In this document: piece by piece, positions 1 through 5,203 of the stretch | Position numbering within the stretch: the first letter of the stretch is position 1 | How the letters are laid out: each line of letters starts with the position of its first letter | Source: an uncultured Sutterella sp. | Lineage (GTDB): Bacteria; Pseudomonadota; Gammaproteobacteria; Burkholderiales; Burkholderiaceae_F | Assembly: GCA_902493085.1 (NCBI GenBank) | Contig: CABUOH010000054.1 | Coordinates: 1 to 7,116 of the forward strand | Length of the DNA stretch: 7,116 nt | Reading direction: 5' to 3' | Translations under genes and position numbers: made by a program | Notes under the pieces: generated by a model | Told to the model about the DNA's origin: nothing | What the model saw: only the letters and a program-made list of their open reading frames with translations | The model's database searches: none

Positions 1-55
1 AACCGCCGACACGCGGATTTTCAATCCGCTGCTCTACCAACTGAGCTACCCAGCC
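1..55 (-). tRNA. tRNA-Phe (GAA), 3' part cut off by window edge
   Basis: These 55 bases are identical to the first 55 bases of the complete tRNA-Phe next door. The 5' acceptor strand, D arm, anticodon arm and variable region are present. Most of the T arm, the 3' acceptor strand and the CCA lie left of the window. Read on the minus strand, the anticodon loop is TTGAAAA, giving anticodon GAA (bases 20-22). It sits 38 nt downstream of the first copy with no promoter of its own that would fit, so it is most likely processed from the same transcript. Confidence 0.95.
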
Positions 56-93
56 ATCAGGACAAATTGTCAATCCGCGCCCCACGAAGGTTG

Positions 94-169
94 TGGTGGC
101 TGGGGACGGAATCGAACCGCCGACACGCGGATTTTCAATCCGCTGCTCTACCAACTGAGCTACCCAGCC
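94..169 (-). tRNA. tRNA-Phe (anticodon GAA)
   Basis: This is a complete 76-nt tRNA on the minus strand, with 5' end at 169 and 3' CCA encoded at 94-96. The acceptor stem pairs GGCTGGG with CCCAGCC, with discriminator A. The D arm contains AGCTCAGTTGGTAGAGC, and the anticodon stem GCGGA/TCCGC encloses loop TTGAAAA with GAA at 134-136. The T arm carries the usual GTTCGATTC. It delivers phenylalanine to UUC/UUU codons. It is the promoter-proximal member of a tandem pair; the second identical copy starts 38 nt downstream. Confidence 0.98.
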
Positions 170-186
170 GCGCAAATTAGACGACC

Positions 187-215
187 ATTCTACCTGTTGG
201 GTTTAAAAAAAGCAA
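187..215 (-). promoter_or_regulatory. sigma-70 promoter of the tRNA-Phe pair
   Basis: On the minus strand, -35 TTGCTT (210-215) is separated by 17 bp from -10 TAGAAT (187-192). The T/A-rich tract next to the -35 box lies in the spacer. The predicted transcription start is near 180, giving a leader of about 11 nt before the mature tRNA 5' end at 169. The spacing, position and lack of any gene between make this the likely promoter for both tRNA copies. Confidence 0.72.
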
Positions 216-240
216 TAGCAAGGCCGCAAAAGAGGTCGTG

Positions 241-260
241 GATACCGCAAATGCGGTATC
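241..260. repeat. Perfect 8-bp inverted repeat (possible operator or RNA hairpin)
   Basis: GATACCGC (241-248) and GCGGTATC (253-260) are exact reverse complements around the 4-base centre AAAT. No T-tract follows on either strand, so it is not an intrinsic terminator. It sits about 25 bp upstream of the tRNA -35 box and about 34 bp upstream of a candidate -10 reading toward the dsbC-like gene. This is a typical position for a dimeric regulator's site, but no specific regulator can be named from sequence alone. Confidence 0.45.
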
Positions 261-293
261 TTAAGTCTGATCGAGTGTTCGGGCTGTGATTGT

Positions 294-302
294 TGAAATA
301 AT
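294..302 (+). promoter_or_regulatory. Candidate extended -10 promoter for dsbC-like gene
   Basis: TG at 294-295, one base, then AATAAT (297-302) matches an extended -10 element (TGn plus five of six -10 bases). No good -35 box lies 16-18 bp upstream. The start would be near 309, giving a leader of about 180 nt. This is the best rightward candidate in the intergenic region but is weakly supported. Confidence 0.3.
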
Positions 303-490
303 GTAAAACACCTGATGCAGAATGGGGGACGGCGGACTTTGAACTGTTGTTGAGTTTCCCGGCGAGGAAGTTTACAAAGAAGGTCGACGACATAAGGTTG
401 GAGAACATGTCTGTCAGGTAGACTCAGACTCCGACAAAGGCGCTCTGTGCGCCAGACATTGTGACCAACGAAGAGACCTTAAAGAACATC

Positions 491-1192
491 ATGCTTAAGA
501 AGAGTTTGTTTGCCGCCCTGTTTGCCGGCCTTGCGGTCGGTGCCGTCGCCGCGACGCCCAAGAGTGTAGAGGATGCGCTCATGCAGACGACCGGGCTCAA
601 GGCGGATGCTGTCCAAAAGTCGCCCGTGCCCGGTATGTGGGAGGTCGTGGTGCAGGATCGAGTCTTCTATGTTGACGATCAGGCACGCTATGTGCTTTAC
701 GGCAGCCTGATCGATACGGTCAAGCAGACGAATCTCACGAATGAGCGCCTTCGTGAACGCGCCCGGGAACGTTGGAAGGAATGGCCGTTCCAAGATGCCG
801 TCAAACAGGTTTTCGGCAAGGGCGAACGCGAGGTCGTCGTTTTTTCCGATGCAAACTGCACCTACTGTCGTTCAATGGAATCGGTCTACGCTCAGGTAGG
901 CAATGTGACGGTCTACACCTTCATCACGCCTATGCTTCGCGGTGAAACGAATGCCCGCGAAATCGTGTGCGCCAAGGACCGTGCAAAGGCTTGGCACGAG
1001 TGGATGGGCAACAATGTTCGCCCGAATTCAGTTTTGGCCGGCTGCGACACGAGCATGCTCCAGCGAAATCTTGTTTTGGCCAATCGCCTTAATGTGACGG
1101 GGGCGCCGACCTTTTTCTTCAAGAGCGGCGACCGCGTGACGGGAGCCATGGCTGCGGCTCAGTTCGAAAAGCTTATTTCGACGGTTGAATAG
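491..1192 (+). CDS. dsbC: DsbC-family periplasmic thiol:disulfide isomerase
   Basis: This 233-residue protein would be a periplasmic disulfide isomerase that reshuffles wrong disulfides and is normally kept reduced by DsbD. The signal peptide MLKKSLFAALFAGLAVGAVA is clear, with cleavage after residue 20 or 21. Residues about 25-80 resemble the N-terminal DsbC dimerisation domain (SPVPGMWEVVV...FYVDDQ...YGSLID). The thioredoxin-fold domain carries the active-site CTYC (Cys123, Cys126; E. coli DsbC has CGYC). The second structural cysteine pair is Cys160 (VCAKD) and Cys185 (GCD), and the cis-Pro loop is GAPT (Pro206). The frame is open from a GTG at 461, but that would put ten non-signal residues in front and has no Shine-Dalgarno; ATG 491 gives a normal signal peptide, though its own ribosome site is also weak. 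The gene is monocistronic and ends in a strong terminator. The Arg-rich linker (residues 87-95) is a little unusual. DsbG is a less likely alternative. Confidence 0.92.
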   Translation: MLKKSLFAALFAGLAVGAVAATPKSVEDALMQTTGLKADAVQKSPVPGMWEVVVQDRVFYVDDQARYVLYGSLIDTVKQTNLTNERLRERARERWKEWPFQDAVKQVFGKGEREVVVFSDANCTYCRSMESVYAQVGNVTVYTFITPMLRGETNAREIVCAKDRAKAWHEWMGNNVRPNSVLAGCDTSMLQRNLVLANRLNVTGAPTFFFKSGDRVTGAMAAAQFEKLISTVE

Positions 1193-1203
1193 TTCAAAAC
1201 AAA

Positions 1204-1234
1204 GGGAGGTGCTCTGAGCGCCTCCCTTTTTTTT
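1204..1234. terminator. Strong intrinsic terminator, probably bidirectional (dsbC-like / mltA)
   Basis: The arms GGGAGGTGC (1204-1212) and GCGCCTCCC (1218-1226) pair over 9 bp with one G-U wobble around a 5-base loop, followed by eight T (1227-1234). On the other strand the same stem is followed by TTTGTTTT. It begins 11 nt past the dsbC-like stop and lies immediately past the mltA stop, so it should end both convergent transcripts. Confidence 0.92.
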
Positions 1235-1243
1235 GATTTCACT

Positions 1244-2425
1244 TCATTTGGGGTGAACCATGATGTCTTCTGGATTCATGCCGATGGGAACGAGCACCCA
1301 CGAGAAGGCTTGACTTTTTTGCCGGCCCGCCGCTTCGCCTGCGTTGTTGCCAAACCCCCAGAAGTAGTCGAAGCGGATGATGCCACGGATGGCGCCGCCC
1401 GTGTCTTGGGCGATGACGGGGCGGACGATGTTTAGTGGAGGATTGGTTTGAGAGGCATCTACGATGAAGGGGGTGCCGAGGCGCCAGTAGCGCAGATCGA
1501 CGGCTACACTGGTCTCCGGCGTGAGCGGCACGCCTTGGGCGCCGAGCGGTCCGAGGTCCGGGGAGCCGGTGCGTTCTTCAAAGAAGACATAGCTCGGATT
1601 TTGAGCCAATGCTTCGTCAACGCGTGAGGGATTGTCACGGGCCCATCGGCGAATGCGCTGCATGGAGAGTTCGTGGCTCTTCAGATGTCCTTCCCTGATG
1701 AGCCAGGTGCCGATGGAGTGGTATTTGCGTCCGTTCTGGTCGGCAAATCCCACACGCATGAAGGTTCCGTCGGGCAGGCGGATTCGCCCGGATCCTTGAA
1801 TGTGGAGAAAGAAGGCGTCAACGGGATCGTTTACCCAGGCGATGGCTCGTGACGCAAGATCGGTTCTCTTTTGAATGGTTGCCCTGTCGTCGTAGGGAAC
1901 GATGCGACGGCCTTCCAGCTTGCCCCGCAGGCGAAGCCCCCGCAATTGCGGATACAGCTCGGAGAGCTCGATGACGAGCAGATCGTCTGGGACGCCGTAG
2001 ATCGGATGGATGAAGGATCCCGTGCGAGTACGGCTGCCAAGCAACTCCGGCTCGTAGTAACCCGTCATGAGTCCGGTGTCCTGAACAAGCGTGGGCTCTT
2101 CGTTGGCGACAAAGACCTTCCACGGCGTGAAATTTGCCAGAAAGAAGCGTTGTGCGCCGATGGGATCAGTTGCAAGCGCGCTTGAACAGACATCCTTCCA
2201 AACCGGATCGTTCCGCATGGCTTCGCAGGAGCGCTTGAAGGCTGCGAGCGCAGGTTCCCAAGTGTAAGCCTGAACCTGGGGCAGGCGGTCGAACGAACTC
2301 TCCTCAAAAGCAACCTCGGGATGAGCGGGGACGACGGGTTTGATGGGTGCCTCGGGGGTCGTACAGGCGGCAAGAAGCAACGCGGCGGCTGTCGGTGCTG
2401 CAGAACGGATAAGTCTAAAGAGCAT
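1244..2425 (-). CDS. mltA: Membrane-bound lytic murein transglycosylase A
   Basis: This 393-residue outer-membrane lipoprotein would cleave the MurNAc-GlcNAc bond of peptidoglycan without water, producing 1,6-anhydro-muropeptides during wall turnover. The N-terminus is a lipoprotein signal with lipobox LAAC (Cys21 as the lipidated residue). The MltA domain follows: TGYYEP (121-126), PYDDRATI (177-184), a DAFFLHIQGSGR block (203-214), NGRKYHSIG (231-239) and NPSYVFF (276-282). The C-terminal 3D domain carries its three signature aspartates at 323, 341 (DTGGAI) and 353 (DYFWG); family knowledge places the catalytic Asp in this domain. Length is normal. ATG 2425 is chosen because it yields the complete lipoprotein signal, although there is no good Shine-Dalgarno. 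The gene is transcribed divergently from rpe and ends at the shared terminator. Confidence 0.96.
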   Translation of the reverse strand: MLFRLIRSAAPTAAALLLAACTTPEAPIKPVVPAHPEVAFEESSFDRLPQVQAYTWEPALAAFKRSCEAMRNDPVWKDVCSSALATDPIGAQRFFLANFTPWKVFVANEEPTLVQDTGLMTGYYEPELLGSRTRTGSFIHPIYGVPDDLLVIELSELYPQLRGLRLRGKLEGRRIVPYDDRATIQKRTDLASRAIAWVNDPVDAFFLHIQGSGRIRLPDGTFMRVGFADQNGRKYHSIGTWLIREGHLKSHELSMQRIRRWARDNPSRVDEALAQNPSYVFFEERTGSPDLGPLGAQGVPLTPETSVAVDLRYWRLGTPFIVDASQTNPPLNIVRPVIAQDTGGAIRGIIRFDYFWGFGNNAGEAAGRQKSQAFSWVLVPIGMNPEDIMVHPK

Positions 2426-2471
2426 GTCGAGGCGTCTGAAAGTGTGAGGATGAATCGGGTCGCGTCCGGTG

Positions 2472-2477
2472 ATTCTA
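2472..2477 (-). promoter_or_regulatory. Candidate -10 box for mltA
   Basis: TAGAAT on the minus strand matches the -10 consensus at five of six bases and would start transcription about 40 nt before the mltA ATG. The -35 is poor (TTACAA at 19 bp spacing is the best fit), so this is tentative. Confidence 0.35.
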
Positions 2478-2526
2478 GGCGAAAAGGGAGTGACGGTTGT
2501 AAAAAGTGCAAGGCGTGCGTTGTCGG

Positions 2527-2557
2527 TTCAGTTCGCCGGCGGGTCTCGCTATACAAT
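2527..2557 (+). promoter_or_regulatory. Candidate sigma-70 promoter of the rpe operon
   Basis: Overlapping -10 matches TATACA (2550-2555) and TACAAT (2552-2557, five of six) lie about 55 bp before the rpe ATG. A weak -35, TTCAGT (2527-2532), lies 17 or 19 bp upstream. The placement is right for the operon; the -35 is unconvincing. Confidence 0.45.
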
Positions 2558-2592
2558 GAATGCTGTCAATATTCGTCACCCGCAATTCATGC

Positions 2593-2601
2593 GGAGAAGG
2601 A
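2593..2601 (+). promoter_or_regulatory. Ribosome binding site of rpe
   Basis: GGAGAAGGA is purine-rich. Its AAGGA core ends 11 nt before ATG 2613, supporting that start. Confidence 0.7.
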
Positions 2602-2612
2602 ACTTTTAAATC

Positions 2613-3302
2613 ATGCGACTTTGCAGAATTGCCCCTTCCATTCTATCCGCCGACTTTGCCCGCCTCGGACAGGAAGTGAGCGACGTTGTCGAGGGCGGCG
2701 CCGACTGGATTCACTTTGACGTGATGGATAATCATTATGTCCCGAATCTGACCGTTGGCCCGCTTGTGCTCAAGGCGATTCGACCGTATTCCAAGGTGCC
2801 CGTGGACGTGCATCTGATGGTCGAGCCGGTTGACGAACTCGTGCCCGCTTTTGCAAAGGCGGGCGCCGACATCGTCACATTCCATTGCGAGGCGTCGAAG
2901 CACGTCGATCGTACGCTTCAGCTTATTCGCGACAACGGCATGAAATCCGGCCTGGTCTTCAATCCGGCGACGCCGCTAACCTATCTCGACTATGAGCTCG
3001 ATCGTATTGACGTGGTATTGCTCATGAGCGTGAATCCGGGTTTCGGCGGACAGAGTTTCATCGGCGCGACGCTTGACAAGATCAGTGCCGTGCGGGAAAG
3101 GCTTGATCGCTACGAGGCTGAAACAGGCAGGCGAATTGCGCTTGAGGTCGACGGAGGCATCAAGCCGAGCAATATTGCCGAGGCGGCACGGGCGGGGGCG
3201 GACACTTTTGTTGCCGGTTCTGCTGTCTTTAGCGCTGGAAGTGCTGCTGGCTATGCCGAGGTAATCTCCGCAATGAAGGCCGCTGTCGCGGCATTGGACT
3301 GA
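2613..3302 (+). CDS. rpe: Ribulose-phosphate 3-epimerase
   Basis: This 229-residue cytoplasmic TIM-barrel enzyme interconverts ribulose-5-phosphate and xylulose-5-phosphate in the pentose phosphate pathway. Visible family blocks are APSILSADFARLG (7-19), HFDVMDNHYVPNLTVGP (34-50), DVHLMVEP (65-72), SVNPGFGGQSFI (139-150) and EVDGGI (178-183). The metal ligands are His34, Asp36, His67 and Asp180, with the two aspartates as the acid/base pair. The phosphate-binding part is GGI plus GSAVF (202-206). Length and motifs are canonical, and the start has a good ribosome site. It is the first gene of a plus-strand operon; gph begins 3 nt after its stop, an arrangement common in proteobacteria, where trpE may follow (it does not here). 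Confidence 0.98.
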   Translation: MRLCRIAPSILSADFARLGQEVSDVVEGGADWIHFDVMDNHYVPNLTVGPLVLKAIRPYSKVPVDVHLMVEPVDELVPAFAKAGADIVTFHCEASKHVDRTLQLIRDNGMKSGLVFNPATPLTYLDYELDRIDVVLLMSVNPGFGGQSFIGATLDKISAVRERLDRYEAETGRRIALEVDGGIKPSNIAEAARAGADTFVAGSAVFSAGSAAGYAEVISAMKAAVAALD

Positions 3303-3305
3303 AAA

Positions 3306-3995
3306 ATGCGTACAGTCAAGGCCGTCATGTTCGATTTGGACGGCTCGTTGGTGGATTCTCTTCCTGAGCTCTATTACGGTGTGGAGGAGGCCCTGTCGGA
3401 TATGGGATTCAAGGTGCCGACGCAAGAGGCGGTTGGAGCCATGATCGGCCGTGGCATAGGCGTGCTTGTCGATCGCATTTGTGCTGATTTGGGCATTGAT
3501 CCGGCATCCGAACAAAGGGCTGAACTCTTTTCCCGCCTGCTCAAGGCATGGCAGGTATCGGCAGGAAGTCGCGTAGCCTTTTATCCGGGGGTTCTTGAGA
3601 GCATTGAGAGGCTCAAGGAAAAGGGCATCAAGGTTGCTCTCGTGACGAACAAGCTCAGAGGTTTGACGATGGATTTTCTCAGGTCGCGAGGGTTGGAGAA
3701 GTTATTCGACACCGTGGTGGCCGGGGATGACTGTCCAAACAATAAGCCGGCGCCGGATATGCTGCTCAAGGCTATGGACGAAATGCAGGTATGCGCGTCG
3801 GAAACCCTCATGGTGGGCGACAGTCGCAACGATGCTTTGGCGGGGCGGGCTGCAGGGGTCTCGGTCGCATTGGTCGAGACCGGATACAACGAAGGCGTGA
3901 GCATCTCGGACTGGGCGCGTGAGGCGGGGTTCAGCCGCGTGTATCCGAGCGCGAGAAAGGTGTGCGAGAGAATCACTGCCTCCGGAAGGTTGTAA
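3306..3995 (+). CDS. gph: Phosphoglycolate phosphatase, HAD superfamily
   Basis: This 229-residue HAD hydrolase most likely dephosphorylates 2-phosphoglycolate, a toxic product of DNA end repair and side reactions. Motif I is DLDGSLVDS (nucleophile Asp10, acid/base Asp12), motif II is VTNK (Thr114), motif III Lys is Lys147 in NNKPAPD, and motif IV is GDSRND (Asp172 and Asp176). A helical cap occupies about residues 18-90, as in the Gph/PGP group. Serine replaces the more usual threonine of DGT, a conservative change. The gene begins 3 nt after rpe with only a weak ribosome site, so translational coupling is likely. The specific substrate rests on family resemblance and the rpe neighbour; another small phosphoester is possible. 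Confidence 0.92.
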   Translation: MRTVKAVMFDLDGSLVDSLPELYYGVEEALSDMGFKVPTQEAVGAMIGRGIGVLVDRICADLGIDPASEQRAELFSRLLKAWQVSAGSRVAFYPGVLESIERLKEKGIKVALVTNKLRGLTMDFLRSRGLEKLFDTVVAGDDCPNNKPAPDMLLKAMDEMQVCASETLMVGDSRNDALAGRAAGVSVALVETGYNEGVSISDWAREAGFSRVYPSARKVCERITASGRL

Positions 3996-4061
3996 CGGAT
4001 GGAAAGATGCCGGTCCCGAGGGATCGGCGCAGATGAAATCGACGGGATTGACGTCAGGGAA

Positions 4062-4493
4062 ATGAATCTGAAAAGAATTTTGCTTTGCGGGCTGTTACTC
4101 GGCGCAACGGCCGCGGGGACACACGCCGCTTCTCCCATGGTGGAGATCAACATGTGCTACCAGAGGGCTGGTGATGATGCCGTCAAGATTGGTGCGTGCC
4201 TCGAGCAGGAGAGCAAGCTCGTGCAGGCGGAATACAAGGACGCCGTCGAGCGCGTAACCGTGGTGGCGAAGGCTTGGGACAAGCCTAATCGCAACCGGAC
4301 GCGTTGGGACAAGCTCATGAGAGCCAATCAAGCTTTCGACAATTTCGTTAAACGGGAATGCGATTTCGTAAAGAACACGACCAAGGGCAATAAGACGCAG
4401 GAGAACAATGCGGCGCTTGCCTGTAGGATCAACCTCTTGCGCATGCGTACGGACATGCTCGAAAACCGCTACCTGAGTTCCGCCAAGCAATGA
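4062..4493 (+). CDS. Secreted LprI/DUF1311-like small protein
   Basis: From ATG 4062 this is a 143-residue exported protein. The signal peptide is MNLKRILLCGLLLGATAAGTHA, with cleavage after residue 22 or 23. The mature part has four cysteines (32, 46, 100, 121), likely two disulfides. It follows the LprI N-terminal (DUF1311) pattern: a C...CL..E.....Y segment, a helical stretch with W, then AN.AF..FV.RECDF and a late AL.CRI.L...R. Some family members inhibit lysozyme; whether this one does is unknown. The start is ambiguous: ATG 3999, in frame, has a good Shine-Dalgarno (GGAAGG at 3984-3989, 9 nt away) but would put 21 extra residues with several acidic ones before the signal peptide. ATG 4062 has only AGGGA one base away. 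The gene follows gph in the operon, and its stop overlaps the ung start (ATGA). Confidence 0.8.
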   Translation: MNLKRILLCGLLLGATAAGTHAASPMVEINMCYQRAGDDAVKIGACLEQESKLVQAEYKDAVERVTVVAKAWDKPNRNRTRWDKLMRANQAFDNFVKRECDFVKNTTKGNKTQENNAALACRINLLRMRTDMLENRYLSSAKQ

Positions 4494-5203
4494 CGGCCAG
4501 TTTGTTTTCTGAAATCTCCATGCCGGACATGACGTTGCCGGCGGATCCGCTCTGGCATGAGCTTGTCGCCGCCTTCATGGCATCGGACGAAGGCCGGCAC
4601 ACGGTTGATCGAATTGCTGCAGATCTGGCCGGAGGTCACGCTGTTTATCCGCCGCGCGTATTTCGGGCGATGGATGAGACGCCTTCGGGTGAGGTTCGCG
4701 TTGTGATTCTTGGGCAAGACCCCTATCACGGCCCCGGGCAGGCAGAGGGTCTCTCTTTTTCCGTCCCTGCAGGGATTAAAGTCCCGCCGTCGCTTCGCAA
4801 CATCAAGAAGGAGCTTCAGAGGGATCTGGGCATGGCGGTGACGCCCACGGGTTCGCTTGTGCCTTGGGCACGCCAGGGCGTACTGCTTCTGAACGCCATT
4901 CTGACGGTGAGAGGCGGAGAAGCTGCAAGTCATCGTTCGCTTGGTTGGGAAGTGCTTACCGATTCGATCATTCGAGCTGTGTCGGAGAAGGGGCCGCATG
5001 TCGTCTTCATGCTGTGGGGAAATTTTGCTCAATCCAAGCGCAGCCTTATCGACACGAAGAAGCATTTGGTGCTTTGTGCCAATCATCCGTCTCCGCTCTC
5101 GGCCACGCGCCCGCCCGTGCCGTTCGTCGGTTGCGGTCATTTCGGAACTGCCAACGCGTGGCTGATTGAACACGGGATCAATCCTGTTGACTGGGCGAAC
5201 TGA
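4490..5203 (+). CDS. ung: Uracil-DNA glycosylase, family 1
   Basis: This 237-residue cytoplasmic repair enzyme excises uracil arising from cytosine deamination or dUTP incorporation, starting base-excision repair. The signature motifs are complete: GQDPYHGPGQAEGLSFSV (75-92) with catalytic Asp77 and Tyr79, which blocks thymine; ARQGVLLLNAILTVR (127-141) with Asn135, the uracil-reading residue; LWGNFAQ (175-181); and HPSPLSA (199-205) with catalytic His199 in the DNA-intercalation loop. The length is typical. The first ATG overlaps the preceding stop as ATGA with no clear ribosome site, which suggests re-initiation after the upstream gene; Met11 (4520) is a weaker alternative start. The last 26 bp are shared, antisense, with the M61 peptidase gene. 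Confidence 0.98.
   Translation: MTASLFSEISMPDMTLPADPLWHELVAAFMASDEGRHTVDRIAADLAGGHAVYPPRVFRAMDETPSGEVRVVILGQDPYHGPGQAEGLSFSVPAGIKVPPSLRNIKKELQRDLGMAVTPTGSLVPWARQGVLLLNAILTVRGGEAASHRSLGWEVLTDSIIRAVSEKGPHVVFMLWGNFAQSKRSLIDTKKHLVLCANHPSPLSATRPPVPFVGCGHFGTANAWLIEHGINPVDWAN

Larger units (their letters stand above)
216..490. other. Non-coding stretch between tRNA promoter and dsbC-like gene
   Basis: Roughly 270 bases contain no convincing gene. The stretch holds a perfect palindrome at 241-260 and a candidate extended -10 promoter reading right (294-302). The only open frames are short and lack ribosome binding sites, for example ATG at 315 with 12 codons. The minus-strand frame across 190-408 has no Shine-Dalgarno, runs into the tRNA promoter and shows no recognisable protein motif. 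The bases just left of 491 are best read as 5' leader of the dsbC-like mRNA. Confidence 0.6.

Noticed and set aside
68..73. A perfect TTGACA on the minus strand between the two tRNA-Phe genes, suggesting a separate promoter for the second copy
   Set aside because: A 17-bp spacer would put the -10 at 45-50 inside the tRNA, where the sequence is GGTAGC; transcription would start within the gene. It is coincidental.
241..260. Palindrome as an intrinsic terminator
   Set aside because: No T-tract follows the stem on either strand, and no gene ends nearby.
190..408. 72-codon minus-strand open frame
   Set aside because: It has no ribosome binding site, runs through the tRNA promoter, and its translation shows no family features or credible signal peptide.
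461..490. GTG start ten codons upstream for the dsbC-like gene
   Set aside because: It has no Shine-Dalgarno and would bury a textbook signal peptide behind ten extra residues; ATG 491 fits the export signal.
2065..2556. 163-codon minus-strand frame overlapping the 5' half of mltA
   Set aside because: It is a shadow of mltA in another frame, low in complexity (Pro/Ser/Arg-rich), with no motif; the mltA frame carries all conserved residues.
4469..5173. 234-codon minus-strand frame antisense to ung
   Set aside because: It lies wholly opposite a fully canonical Ung. The Arg/His-rich translation is typical of antisense shadow frames.
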